A DNA stretch of 64,000 nt from Carallia brachiata (GCA_021464245.1 JADCRB010000026.1:3940549-4004548), one strand, 5' to 3'; positions 26,342 to 38,198 are shown, numbered from the stretch's first letter. Notes: generated by a model not told the origin, from the sequence alone. Program-made: numbers and translations.

Positions 26342-28009
26342 ACTTGGGCAAATGGCTCTGAGTGAGTGGCTGGCTTACTAGTCCCACATAAATATCCACT
26401 TTGTCAAGACATGGATAAAAATCTTCCTTGACAATAAAAATAGAAACAAGGACAAAAAAGATATTTTCTGAAACATTTTTGAATGGGTTTTGATATTTTG
26501 ATACACAAAGGATTTCACACGAGACGGTTTGAAAGCTGTTTCTACTTCCAACTGGGACAGCCCCTTGTGTCTGTGTGCCCCAGTCCTTTTCTTTCTTCTT
26601 GGCTTCTCTATCGAACTTGGGGCATTTGTAAGAGGAAACCATGTCGTTTTGGATTATAGACAAAAAAGGAAAAAAAAAAAAGTCACGTAGATCTGTGACG
26701 TTATTATTTCGTGTGTTAGTAAAAAAGACCAAAATTTTAAGATGAAAAAAAAATGAAATTAGATTATTTAATTGTGTCAAATTAAAGTTAGATAGTAACA
26801 ATAAAAATAATTAATAAATCTAATTATGAAAAATGTAAATGTGAAGAATTTACCTTAATACCTTTCAACTATTTCACATTATTTGGGACCCAAAACAGTG
26901 AAATCTATTATTCTATTCATTCACACCCCCCCATCCCCAAAATTTTTTTTATATTTTTATATGTTTATTTTTGTGGTGACCCCCCATTATTTTCAAAATT
27001 GTGTATGTTTAGTATCTGCCTTTTTTTTTTTTTTTGAGGGATAGTACCTGGCTTTTCAAGTCCAAGTGGTAGCAGTATGTGGTGGCGTTCTCGTAATGCT
27101 ATGGGCCTATTGCTTTTGGAAAGGCTTTACCATTCATTGGCCCAAAAGTAGTAGTGGGTTCTTAAATTTAAGTCCAACTTCTATTTTTTTTTTTTTTAAA
27201 GAAATAATTCACCATTATTATGATTGTTGTTCTTGTTGGTAAAAAAATTATTAGGTCATAAATTAAGTAACTAGAATAATAACTCCATTATTTTCATAAG
27301 TTGCATATCTCATCATAGAATTAAAATCCGATAACTCAAATATGACTGTAGGTTTTTAATTATTAAAATTTTCATTTTGTCAAACATAATTTATTGGAAA
27401 AAACAAGTGTAAGTTTGGATGTGTTTCGGCTCGCATTGTTCACAAAAGAAACTTCAAAAAAGAACGAGCTGCATAGGATTATGGGTTTACTGTCATCTTT
27501 CTATTTTTAGACAAAAAACCATGAAATTTCCACAAAAATAAGGATGGAAAAATTATAAGCAGAATCCATTGAGCAATCGAACCTAACCTTTTTAAAATGG
27601 AGTCGGAGGCCGAATACTCGAACCCATCTACCATATACAGAAGCAGGGTAATATAACAGTAAACCTCATTATTTTGCAAGAATTTGAACGTTGTCAACTA
27701 TACAATTCCATAGACTGAAAAGTGGCAATGCCTAATTTGCTAGATCAGAGTAGTGGGGACACGTCAGTCACCACTAAATGCGTACAGTTTGATCATTTGG
27801 CTCTTCGTGTTATTTAAGGGTCACTACTTTGGTCAATCAACATACTAAGCAGTTTGAGTATATACCACTTATGGACATCCATGATAGTTAAACCTGAACG
27901 TGCTTGTCCAGTCAACAGCTTCCAATAATGTCCAATCCCTTTTCTTCCCATTGGTTTATGGAAACACACGCACCTTGCACTAAAAAATCTTGTCTGTAAA
28001 GCTGAAAAG
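26342..28009. other. Intergenic and presumed promoter of DUF716-1
   Basis: No coding region supported; the 156-codon ORF on the minus strand at 26331-26801 has no recognisable domain and its copy in unit B is broken. The last 300 bp hold a CACGTC element (about 27760) and a TATATA word near 27860, plausible promoter elements, and are conserved in unit B. Confidence 0.4.
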
Positions 28010-28081
28010 ATGGCCGCAAATATACTTCTGTTGCTTCAGGTATATTCTGCATTGCTTCTGGTATTTAAGGCCTTTTTGTAA
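28010..28081 (+). promoter_or_regulatory. Upstream ORF before DUF716-1 (23 codons)
   Basis: ATG at 28010 opens a 23-codon frame encoding a hydrophobic peptide (MAANILLLLQVYSALL...) that stops 6 bp before the ATG at 28088. If it is in the transcript it would dampen translation of the main ORF. Whether the transcript includes it is not known. Confidence 0.35.
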
Positions 28082-28087
28082 AGAAGA

Positions 28088-28990
28088 ATGATAAGAGAAG
28101 AATTCATGGGGACCTTTCTGGGGCACATTATACCGGGTTTGGCCTTAACCCTCCTCGGTTTATGGCATGCCATCAATACTATAAGAGCCTTCAGCTTCAA
28201 AGGCTCTAACTTTACTGTCAAATTTTGGTACCCATTTTGTGGCTCTCATTCCAGGTTTAAATATTTAGAGATCATCTTAATACTCATTTTCTCCATCTTT
28301 GCCATTCTCTTGCAAGTTTTCGATTTTCCTGTCTTTCACTTTGGTTTCAAACTTGACAACTTTGAACATGCCACCATGTTCCTTCACCTTGCGGTATTTG
28401 CAATGTTTACTCTTTCTGCAGAGATAGCGCAGGCATCCAGTGTCCTTTATGGGGTCACTGGAATACTTGCAGCATCTGTTTTTGGCCAAGAGCTATTTCT
28501 GCTGCACTTCCATTCCACTGACCATGTTGGCCTTGAAGGCCATTATCACTGGCTCTTGCAGCTCATAGTCTTTGTGTCTATTGTGGCAGCTTTAGCTGCA
28601 ACTTTTTTGCCGAACAGTTTTCCTGCGGCTCTGATTCTCTCAATTTCTGTTGTGTTTCAAGGATGTTGGTTTATGAACATGGGGTTTATGCTATGGATTC
28701 CTGAATTTGTTCCTGAAGGTTGTGTTGCACAGTTGGTTGAGGGCAGCACTAATGACATGCATGGAGCTGTCACTTGTGGGTCTATTGATGCAGATTCGAG
28801 GGCTAGGGCATTGGCCAACCTGCAATTCAGTTGGATACTTTCTGGAATTATGTTCTGCATCGGTTGCATGAGCCTAAAATTAGCTGGAAAATGTGTTCCA
28901 AGAGGTCAATCAACCGAGTATGAGCAACTTCACAGCAGGGGCACAGATGTTCCTATAGCAATTGATGGCTTCAAGCAATCTCCTATTTGA
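28088..28990 (+). CDS. DUF716 (TMEM45-type) multi-pass membrane protein, copy 1
   Basis: An intact single-exon gene of 300 aa. The family signature MGTFxGHxxPG is at residues 7-17, and the His-rich segment HSTDHVGLEGHYHWLLQ follows a run of hydrophobic helices. About seven membrane segments can be seen, near residues 10-30, 58-80, 95-115, 120-140, 155-175, 180-205 and 238-260. The hydrophilic tail ends in FKQSPI. Plant members carry a 'viral-response' label but have no defined biochemical activity. The family usually starts at the second Met (28106). I keep 28088 because copy 2 has GTG at the second position. The 3' end faces that of CYP82-1, 471 bp away, so the two are convergent. Confidence 0.9.
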   Translation: MIREEFMGTFLGHIIPGLALTLLGLWHAINTIRAFSFKGSNFTVKFWYPFCGSHSRFKYLEIILILIFSIFAILLQVFDFPVFHFGFKLDNFEHATMFLHLAVFAMFTLSAEIAQASSVLYGVTGILAASVFGQELFLLHFHSTDHVGLEGHYHWLLQLIVFVSIVAALAATFLPNSFPAALILSISVVFQGCWFMNMGFMLWIPEFVPEGCVAQLVEGSTNDMHGAVTCGSIDADSRARALANLQFSWILSGIMFCIGCMSLKLAGKCVPRGQSTEYEQLHSRGTDVPIAIDGFKQSPI

Positions 28991-29461
28991 AAAACTACCA
29001 TGTTGCATGGAGAGTATTTTGTGCTCATTATTAACTTCGATTGTGTCCATCAAACTTTTGCAAATAAGATCCTCTTCCTTTGATTTTGATCTCCTACAAT
29101 ATGTGCATTGATATTGATAGTGTGCCTAGTGTATCTCAGAAGAGCAATTTCTATGCTACCAAAATTGGCATACCATTTTGAGCATGCCGTACAAACACCG
29201 ATTCAAACGTTAAATGCTTAAATGACATTGAAGCAACAGTTGGGAATGTGGATTTTTGCTGTCTACCTTGATACTAAAACCTGCAAATGTCCGCGAGAGA
29301 AGCAATTTTTTTTTTAAGTCTAGTACTTTAAGATCACATAGGAATATGAAATTGAAAAAGATTGACCTTAAACGGCCTATGCACCCAATCCTTCTGCCCC
29401 GGTCATGTGTATGCTAATGAACCTGAGTGTGCAGATCCACGAAGGTGCTTTTCTCTACTGA
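28991..29461. other. Convergent 3' spacer, DUF716-1 / CYP82-1
   Basis: Holds the two 3' UTRs; AATAAG near 29062 could serve as a polyadenylation signal for DUF716-1. The same spacer recurs at 44961-45431 and, with an insertion, at 38569-39821. Confidence 0.5.
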
Positions 29462-31558
29462 TTAGCAGTCATAGACCATGGAAGGTATCCTTGGGCTGAG
29501 GACAACTTCCAATGGTGTTGCTTTTGGGACGGTCAAACCAGGAGTCTCACTCATATCAACAGGGATGTTCGAAATGGTTCCCAACTCAAACGCATGAAGA
29601 AGGCGAGCCAATGTCAAATGCACAATCTGGAGTGCAAATGACACGCCAGGGCACATTCTCCTGCCAGACCCAAATGGCATGTACTCAAATTTCAGGCCCC
29701 TGACATCCCAATCTGTATTCTCCTCTAGGAACCTTTCTGGACGAAATTCCAGAGGATTAGACCAAACTTGAGGATCACGGTGCAACTTCCATAGATTAAT
29801 GAATAGGCGCGTTCTTGCAGGGATGTAGAAGCCAGCTAATGTGCAATCCTCCATGGCTTCTCTCGGTACTGAAAGTGGAGCAGCAGGGTAAAGTCTCAGT
29901 GATTCTTTGACAATAGCTTGCAAGTATGCCAGGTTTTTTATGTCAGATTCATCCACTTGCCGGTCCTTCCCTATGTGGCTGTCAAGCTCATCTTGAGCTT
30001 TGCCGAGCACACTGCGGTTGTTCAATATCAGAGATAGTGTCCATGTAAGGGTGATGACTGTGGTGTCATTGCCGCCCAAAATTAGGCTCTGCAACAGACA
30101 TATGTAAAATTGTAAAACTAAATAATGGCAACAAAAATTCCATCACCATCTTTGTGCATTGGTGGCACTACTTCCCGGAAGGATTGTTAGGTGTAATATA
30201 AAATATCATGGTAATTTGTAATTCACTACAAAGTGTTGGTGAAGCATCAATCTCTATAATTTTGGGTGTCCAACCAGAGAATGAACAGACAAACATATAT
30301 CCCAACTACTCCCTGGTAGAATTCCTAAGTATAATTAAAGAAGCTATCATGGTAGTTTGTTAATGGTTACAGATTGTTGGTGCAACAGTAACCATTTTAA
30401 TTTTGGGTGTCTGACCTCAGAATAAATAGAAAAGCAAATATCCAAGCTTTTCTTCTAGGTGCTTGATCCTTTGAAGGTTGTCAAGAGACAATAATTTTAA
30501 GGGTAAATTTGAAATTTACATGGTGGCATTTAAATGATCAGAGAATATTCATCTGCTATTACTGGTTTGTGCCGATGTTAACCCCGGAATGAAATTGAAA
30601 TAAATGATACCAGGCAAGTGGCTTTGATGACAGTATCAGGGTCATCTGCGGGAATATTGCCATCTTCGAATACAGAAAGCATAACATCGATGAAATCCAT
30701 CTCCTCCTCTTCAGTGGTTCTACGGAACATCCTCTCCCGGTGCTCATTCAACCATTCACTGAATTTATGATCCAGTTTCTTGGCTGTCCTCTTCATTGCA
30801 CCGACATGTCCATTAACAAAATCCAACCAACCAAGAAATGGAACAAAATCTGAAGCCAAGAACAATCCAAATAGGTAAAAGAAATCACCTAAAGCCTCTC
30901 GGATTGGCCTTGATTTCTCACCACCATTTTCTCCATCGTACGAAAATTGCTTCCCTGCGAGCATTCTCACTATTATGTTCATTGCCATGTCCCCAAACAT
31001 TTCTGTGATTTGCACAATAACATGTCCTCCATTCTTTACAGATTGTTCATACAGCTTCTTAATGAAGAAGTTGATTTCTGCACTCCGGACATACTTGAGC
31101 AACTCAAGCCTGTGGTTTGAAAGGAGATGAATCACGGCTATCTTCCTCATATCACGCCAGTATTTGCCATAAGGTGCAAGGCCAGGAGTGGCACCATCGT
31201 AGCCCATGATTTTCACTGCCAAGGATTTTGGACGTTGAGGAAAGACCTTGTCATTGGTAGTGAAGCATTCTTTGGCTACTTCCCGGTCACTTACCACAAC
31301 TGCTTGATGAGTTCCAAGGCGGACAGTGAAGATTGGCCCGTGCCTATCCGCCATGCCTGCAAGTACTTTATGCAGTAGCTTGTTTCCTCCTCCTAGAAGA
31401 TGGAGGTGGCCAATGACAGGCCATGACCCAGCTGCCTCTGGAGGCATCTTCCCCTTTCCCTTGCTTTTTTTGGCATGTATTGCAGTCAGACAGAAGTAGA
31501 TAACAACAAGAAGAGCAGCATATAGTGTGATTTCCTGCAGCTGAAGGAGCAATTTCAT
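29462..31558 (-). CDS. Cytochrome P450, CYP82 family, copy 1 (intact)
   Basis: An ER-anchored haem monooxygenase; CYP82 enzymes oxidise specialised metabolites such as coumarins, flavones, alkaloids and homoterpene precursors. The substrate here cannot be told. Two exons: 31558-30611 (316 codons, donor CTG|GTATCA) and 30088-29462 (208 codons plus stop, acceptor TTGCAG), phase 0, 524 aa in total. The N-terminal anchor is at residues 8-30 and the Pro-rich hinge MPPEAAGSWPVIGHLHLL follows. The oxygen-binding I-helix motif GGNDTT is at 321-326, ExxR (KESLR) at 378-381, PERF at about 433-436, and the haem loop [10 protein letters not shown] has Cys 462. The intron at the start of the I-helix exon is the usual CYP82 position. 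No frame break is seen. Confidence 0.93.
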
Positions 31559-31622
31559 GGTTATTTTATTTCCTCTTTTTTCTCTCCTCCTGAAACGGTA
31601 TTAATTGCTGTTGAAGGTTCAC

Positions 31623-31630
31623 ATATAAAT
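31623..31630 (-). promoter_or_regulatory. Putative TATA box of CYP82-1
   Basis: ATTTATAT on the minus strand, 65-72 bp before the ATG. It is kept in the unit B copy (49447-49454) but altered upstream of CYP82-2. Confidence 0.4.
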
Positions 31631-32519
31631 ACAGAGACACCACGCATAGAAATATCTAGACAGGCTCAATTCTGTACACAATAAAATACCCATGACTCAC
31701 AGAATCTGGACTCTGGTATGGGATTGCTATCAAGTGATGATGAAATGATCAGCAGTTTCCTTGCCAAAATTTCCTGACCACTGCAGTATCATTCAAATAA
31801 AGGGAACGTAGCTAAATTGGCAACTTGCATGAGGACAGTAATTGCTATAGGGAGACCTAACAAGGATTCCTTGATTCTTCGTCTGATAATGATGTAATAG
31901 CCCCTCAAGTCCATGAAAGGACAAGTCTAGAGTCAATAATGGGAGCACAAGAAATTTCCTACACGCATTTTATTGGAGTTAATGGGAGAACAACACTTTA
32001 GCAAATTCCTGTTGAAGGATTATTAAAGCTTTAGACAAGCAAAACAGCAGTTTTGGAAGTTTTAGATTTGTGCAAAGTCCACAGGATGCTTCAATCATGA
32101 CACCCAAAATATCCCAAGAGTAAATTCTGTCTCCAAATTACTTCTTTCAAAACCCTATTTCGGTGAATGTGAACGGATGGCAGATTTTCTGAATTGCATG
32201 CCTTTATATAATATCATTCCAAGAAGGAAGTTCACTCCTTTTAATTAAACATTTTTATCTACACTGCACATGATTTTCTCATTTGGGGACTATACAAGAA
32301 CAATATAACCCAATTCAAACTTATTCTGAACAAATATTTACAGCAGCATAAATATTTCAGCTTTAATCAATTTATGAAGCCCTTTGTCCTGATACAGACC
32401 AGGATGATTGGGAATTCATGTTCTTTTTAACGAAACAATTCGATTCTACGTGAAACTAAAGAAAGGTACAACCTCGACAAAGAACAACCAGGAAACCAAT
32501 CAAAAGCAGCCAAGTAATC
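31631..32519. other. Intergenic, CYP82-1 promoter and petM-1 3' flank
   Basis: No ORF of note. The sequence is closely repeated at 49455-50343, and its first part also resembles 41950-42190 upstream of CYP82-2. Confidence 0.5.
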
Positions 32520-32903
32520 TCATTCTGACTCCTCCAGAGATGCTTCTATGCGAATAAGAAGAAACCCCACTGCAACCCCAACAAGAACGAGGCCATTCAT
32601 GATTGCTGCAATCTTGAAAATCTCAGCAGCAGCATTACAGGTAGAAGATAGGGAACCCCCACTTCTGCTTCTGCCTTTGCCTTTTGATGGGGCTCTCAGG
32701 GAGCTCACCACTTTTGCAAAAGACCGTTCAGTGCTCACTGGCAGGCCTAATGAGGTCACTTTGTTGTCACCTTTCAGCCCAACAAAAGAGTTCAGTCCTG
32801 TTATGTAATTGTAATGCAAATTCATGGTCTTTCTTCTGGGGCTGCTGGCAGCTGTGACAGCAAAAATTGTTGCTGAAGATGGTGTTGCTGAGGCTGTTGC
32901 CAT
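32520..32903 (-). CDS. petM: Cytochrome b6f complex subunit 7 (PetM), chloroplast precursor, copy 1
   Basis: PetM is a small nuclear-encoded single-span subunit of the thylakoid cytochrome b6f complex, which passes electrons from plastoquinol to plastocyanin. The ORF of 127 aa starts at [14 protein letters not shown] (ATG 32903). It has a Ser/Thr/Ala-rich transit peptide and ends in a mature part of about 36 residues: [20 protein letters not shown], then [15 protein letters not shown]. One membrane helix covers the [16 protein letters not shown] segment. An acceptor (TTTGTCAG) lies 17-18 bp before the ATG, and a donor-like AACAG|GTAATC lies near 33009-33013, so the leader probably contains an intron. 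The duplicate at 50344 is broken. Confidence 0.88.
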   Translation of the reverse strand: MATASATPSSATIFAVTAASSPRRKTMNLHYNYITGLNSFVGLKGDNKVTSLGLPVSTERSFAKVVSSLRAPSKGKGRSRSGGSLSSTCNAAAEIFKIAAIMNGLVLVGVAVGFLLIRIEASLEESE

Positions 32904-33869
32904 TGCAGTGTGTCCCAAAACCTGACAAACAGAACTTAGTTAAAACAACTAGATGCTGTGTTATGAGAAATAAATGTGTGTTATATGTCCGTGAAAGGAA
33001 CAATGGATTACCTGTTCTTGGTGTTGGTCGTTTCTTTGTCAAGTTGGTGAAGAAACTGTAGACAGAGACTTTGAAACATGAGGGGGTGGATAAGGTGAGG
33101 AGGTGATGGATGATTGACAAGCAGATTTGGATTTAGCCTATTTTCTACAAAAGTAATGCTTGTGATTGTGAACCATTAATTTTATTTTTTTGATCACAAA
33201 TTTTTTTTTTCTTTTTTTTAGGTGAATGGAGAATAAGCCAGTAAAATCTAGCCAAAAAAAAAAGTTTCTCTTTTCTGTTGGGCTTTGTTAGTGGAAGGCA
33301 GACCATATGTCTAGATCATCTTGAATGGTCTTGAGACATTGTTGTGGGCCAACATGGGCCTGGGCCTCTAGACACCATTCCCATCTCCTCAATCTGGAAA
33401 TCTGGGCCTGGGCCAACATGGGCCTAGGCCTCTAGATAAGTGGTCTTCTGGTAAGACTGCGAGCCCAAAACGACTGGTCGTTCGGCGTTCCTTTTCGTTT
33501 CTTTCTTCTCTGCCATCTTTTTCGTGATAGTCTTCAATATTTTTTATAATTGATTTCTTGCTTAATTGACCGAAGGTAAAAAAATCAGCTGTCTTCCTTT
33601 TGACCATTTCATGGAATTGAAGAAGGGATAACTAGTAATTTGGAATAATCCAATATTTTGGGATCAATGCACAACATTGTCAATCCGTGCCATTCATGAA
33701 AAAGACAATAATTGTTGAAGCATTAAACATTGCAGATTGTAGACCGAATAAAAAAAAAACATTGCAGAATAAGCAGCTACAACGCCATCAGAAAAACAGT
33801 CAGAGCGCTGGTCCTGTCCAATACATCACCAACTTGGTGTTAGTTTCCATCATACGCACACATTTCATC
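32904..33869. other. petM-1 leader and spacer
   Basis: Contains the probable petM 5' UTR and its intron, then T-rich tracts and a direct repeat of GGGCCAACATGGGCCT (33347-33362 and about 33411-33426) followed each time by GGCCTCTAGA. The same arrangement is in unit B. No ORF supported. Confidence 0.45.
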
Positions 33870-36544
33870 CTAAGATCCCCGAAATTTGGTAAACTTGAAC
33901 ACAAATTTCTTGGGCTCGATCAGCTCAAAGACTCAGATGTCTCCAGCCTTCAAATCATTGTCCTCGAAGAAGCTAGTCCCTGGCATAAAAAGGTTTATCC
34001 CTCCATGTTCTCTCCATCTGATTCTAGGGAGCCATTTTTTACCATCAGAACTTTGAACACTAAGAAGTTCAGAAGCCCCACTTAGGTACTTCCTAGCAAA
34101 ATTGGCTGGTACATATTGCATGCATGAAAACAAGAATTACGACTAAATAGTCAAAGTAATTAGGCATTACGCCTAAAGAGTGAATCAACTAAATGGATCT
34201 ACGACTCATGAGTAAACACATTCTGCAGAATGGCTCACCACTAAATTTTTATGCAAATGAGTTGGGGACAAGATCACCAAGAAGGAAGGAGTAGACGGCT
34301 TGAACATCCTGGCAGCTTGTAATGCTTTCTTGCTGTTCTTGGATGTCTTTATGGATAAATGAATTCTCTGGCTAGTATCGAACTGCACGTCTTCATCTTT
34401 TGCCGAAAATTCACATCCATCTGAATGCAATGAATTTGACATACGGAAAATTAACTGTCTGTCTGCTCATTGGGTAAAAACATACACGAATAATCTAAGC
34501 TACGAGAACTTGTACCAGCTCTGTTGTTTCTGGTCTCTCCATTTCTCTTTGACTTCCTTTCTGCTGATTCAATTACGTCATTTATAACTGTTGTTGGAAT
34601 GATGTTGCCTTCTGTCTTGAACCTTTGGCTTCTTCTATCAAAGATGCTCCCATAATCTGAAGTCTCCGCAGGTGCAGCACTTTTCTGGTGCATTTTAGTT
34701 TTTAGTACAGAACCACAGAAAGTTGCACGAAATATTGAAGCTTTCAACACCATGTTCTTCAATGTGATCAGCTCAAATAAACCTATATCTCCTTCCTTCA
34801 CAGAAGTTTCCATGGCGAATTGGGTCCATCCTGCTGATAAATCCATGCACCCAGCATCTCTCCAAACAGTTTGAATAAGCCACTCTCTTCCATCAGCAAC
34901 CACAACTTTGATGTATTCAGAGGGTTCATCCAGATATTTGCAAAAAGAAGGTGGCATATACTGCATAAATCATCAAGAGTTACGGTTGAACAAGCTCAAA
35001 AGTGAACTCACAATTTAGCTAGTGTCTTCATGCACGGGCTCACCAGTTGTGTAATGTGGTGTCCACTAAAGATAAACATGCATGAGGGATTCTTTGGCTC
35101 GTGTAGCATCGCTAGTCGAGCTGCCATCTTGCTTCCTGCAGACATCTTCGCCAAAACATGATAAAAGTTTTCAGTGGTGATGATTTTTTATTGCTTTTCA
35201 CATTTTGGCAATAAGTCTTTTTCATCTGCACACAATGGACTCATCGCAAAAGTTCAGATTTGAGAACCATGGTAGCCATAGAAATGAAAAGTTTATTTGA
35301 GTTAAACTCTTGATTACCATTGCTAGAAGCTTCATCGTTGTTCATTTTCCCCCTGGTCTGGCAGTCATGCTCAAATTTCAGAACCCTCACCAAAGGATCA
35401 CATTTACTACTCTTGTTTATTCTCACATGGTCAGAACCAGGAATAGTCATGAGAAGCTTTTGCTGTCATAAAGAATTAATCCTTTTGCTTGATGCCCTGA
35501 TGCCCCTATTTCCACTTTTGGAGATGAAGTACAACTCAATTTTTTGACACAAACATCTTCCATTTGATTCCTCCCATGCACTGAGCATAGCTTGCGATTA
35601 GACAGATCTTCATCATCAGGGTTTGGTTCATTACACTGATGCTGAATCTCACAAGCACTCAAGTCAAAAATGAGAACACTGAAATTGGACATTTCATATT
35701 TGAATAGCAAGAAATATTGATGACAGATAGAATTGTCTTCAACAAACTTAGGCCAATTATCATCAAACCAAATGCTGTTCTCCCTTTCGTTAAACCCACT
35801 TGCCAAGTATGAGCATTGGGTGCAGTGACTTTAGCAACATCAAAAAGCTCATCTCCATGTCTCTTAACAAACTTCAGTGGAAGCATCTGCAAGAAATCGC
35901 ACAGTTGTCTCTATGAAAATTTGATCAACTGTGGTGCCTCCATAGTATCATGACAGTTCACAGAAGTAATTACAAAAGAATTTTCACTCTAGAATGGTAC
36001 AATTGTGGCAAAAGCTTGTAAGAATTGTTCTTTTTTTGCTAAGGGTGTCTAAGTGGCATTTCTGGTGAAGTGTCTTAACGACCCTGAATTTGCTCCTAAT
36101 TAGTCCACAAAATACTAGGTTTATGTAAACAAGAGAAAGACTCCACTTAAATTTGAAGATTATAATTTCAGAGAAGATTGAACCAAATTGTTTCAAAGTT
36201 TGGCTGTGAATAGTAGCATTGTTACCTCCTACTCACTTTCACGCATAGTTATGGAGATGTCTGCTAAAAATGCTGCAGAGGGGCAGAGCACACTTACAAT
36301 AGATTAGTTCCTAATATTCTAAATTTAGAAAAAAATCAATATCAGCAAGGAAAAGGACACTGCAGAATTTTAATTAATTGCGTGAAATGTGGTTCAGAAA
36401 TTTCTCTTTCCTTTATGTGCTTGTGAAAGAGGTGAGAATTACCAACTTCTTGTCTTCAATGGTACTCGGAAGAATTATTCTGAAGAAATGCTGCGATGGT
36501 TTCACTAGCGAAGTGCTGGGTTCCATTGGCTGCTGGGGAGCCAT
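33870..36544 (-). pseudogene. REM-type B3 domain gene, copy 1, three B3 domains, damaged
   Basis: Plant B3 proteins bind DNA; REM members often carry several B3 domains and act in reproductive or meristem tissue. Exon 1 (36544-36443) starts MAPQQPMEPSTSL and opens the first B3 domain (FFRIILPSTIEDKKL). Exon 2 starts at 35886 (MLPLKFVKRHGDELF). The second domain spans an exon ending at 35044 (NPSCMFIFSGHHITQL) and one from 34960 (YMPPSFCKYL...). The third starts with PSTPSFLVILSPTHLHKN (donor at 34239) and continues at 34125-33933. Lesions: a one-base loss near 35783 after GLTKG, frame changes near 35455 and 34445, an AA instead of AG at the acceptor before the third domain's last exon, and TGA at 33933-33935 inside that domain (KAGDI, then stop, then VFELI). 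Probably a pseudogene, though some breaks could be sequence error. Confidence 0.75.
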
Positions 36545-38198
36545 TTTTGTTCAAATCCTACACAAAAACAGACAGGCTTTTAACTTTATATTTGCTCAAT
36601 TACCTAAAGCACCAAAGATTGAATGCTACCAGTTTCTTTCTTTTTCTCTCTTTTTTCCCCCCCTTAATCAACCTAATTACTGAGTCCCATGAGCTGTCCA
36701 TAATTTAGAAAATAAATTATTAAGATCTGAAAAAAGAAACCAAAAAAAAAAAAAAACATTTGAGTTTGGGATATAATAATTAGAAAGCAAGAACTTGAAT
36801 GCTCCAAGAATCATCTTGTTCTTGCAAAATCTTCCAAGAAAAAAGAAACGAAGGAGACAAAACAACAGAACCCAATTGAGCACTTGACTCCACAGTGGAG
36901 ATCAGACACAAACAAACATGGCTGCATGTTACCAAAATCTTGAAATCAAAGACAAAAACTTTAGTTGGAAACTGCAAAGAACATTCCGAAGAAAAGGAAA
37001 GAACTCACCTTTTGTGTTCTTGGCCCTTCAATTCATAGCTGAAAATGATTACAAAAAGAGAGTCGGCGAGATCAAAAGTGCAACTCTAAAGAACAATTTC
37101 AGAATTTATTTCTGCGTACAAAAAAAAAAAAAGAACAAAAAATCACAACAAGCGGCGGAGAACGAACGCCCCACGATTACTATATCAAACATTAATGTAG
37201 ATCAAAATGGAAACTTCTCAAAAAATTGTTTAGCTTTCAAAGACTTGTAGTTACATGCGGTGCACTGGCTAGCTTTGCTAATGCTTGGAGTTCTTGGCAT
37301 TTCAACAATGTGTGACTGTGTAGTAGTTGATTTCAGATGCATCAAATTTCATGTCCAATAGAGCTTTTTTTTTTCTTTTTAAATTAACATGTCGATGATT
37401 GATTTTTTTTTTTTGAACGATGGATTGATTGATTAGATTCAGATGTGTTTGGTTTAGAAATTTTTGGAATTTTGGGGTTTTTTTTTTGGTAACTAATTTC
37501 GAATTATCTTGAGATTGTATTATTTTATTTTTAATTATTTTTTTAATATAAAAAAATTTATTATGAGTATGTCGGTAATTAAATTTATAAATTAAAATTA
37601 GAATAATTTTATTTATAACGTCACATTCAACCATTTCTAAAGTGATAGACTTACCACTTGAACATTAGTAAGGTTAAGTGTTGCTATACCACTAGAAACT
37701 ATTGCGATTACTAAATTTTGAATTCAATGTCACGCTACAATCTTTCTCCACTACAACGGACACCCGGCCATTTTTCAAGAAAAGGTGTGAGCGAGGGAAT
37801 TTAAAATCTGATCGCCAACGCAGAATTCACGCTAACTTGTTACTTAATTACTACTTCAAATAATTATTTCTAATTATTATAGAGTTTAAAATTCGTCCGT
37901 ACAATTTTTTTTTGTTAATAGAGAGTTATAAGCATAGAAGTTCAAAATTAAATTGTTAATAAAAAAAAATATGTCAATTTATTGCTAAATTATCATCTTT
38001 GAATATAACATTACAAATTAGAAATTAGAATCTCTCTCGTTCACTTATTATGCTTAAATTTGAATCCTTGTACAATCTTTCTGTCTAAGTTAAAATATAT
38101 TTAAGTGTCTTGTAAAACATAGACATGAAACTTCTGACTAAATACGGCTATCGTATTTCAATTTTTGCTAATTCTAATGAATAGAAAAACGACTAGTC
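36545..38198. other. B3-1 upstream region and AT-rich spacer
   Basis: The first 1.1 kb is conserved in unit B (55273-55708 and 62290-62980) and probably carries the B3 promoter. From about 37660 to 38198 it is AT-rich sequence without a counterpart in unit B. No gene supported. Confidence 0.45.

Noticed and set aside
26331..26801. 156-codon minus-strand ORF at the left border of unit A
   Set aside because: Low-complexity F/N/L-rich sequence, no family, and its counterpart in unit B is broken into short frames.
27590..27620. tRNA-like B-box on the minus strand (GGGTTCGAGTATTC), repeated at about 43575
   Set aside because: No cloverleaf; at most a SINE remnant copied with the duplication.
36918..37250. 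110-codon plus-strand ORF upstream of B3-1
   Set aside because: No domain, lysine-rich end from an A tract, and split by the copia element in unit B without other signs of a gene.
37302..37634. 110-codon minus-strand ORF
   Set aside because: K/N/I-rich translation of AT-rich DNA; the unit B copy is not conserved as an ORF.
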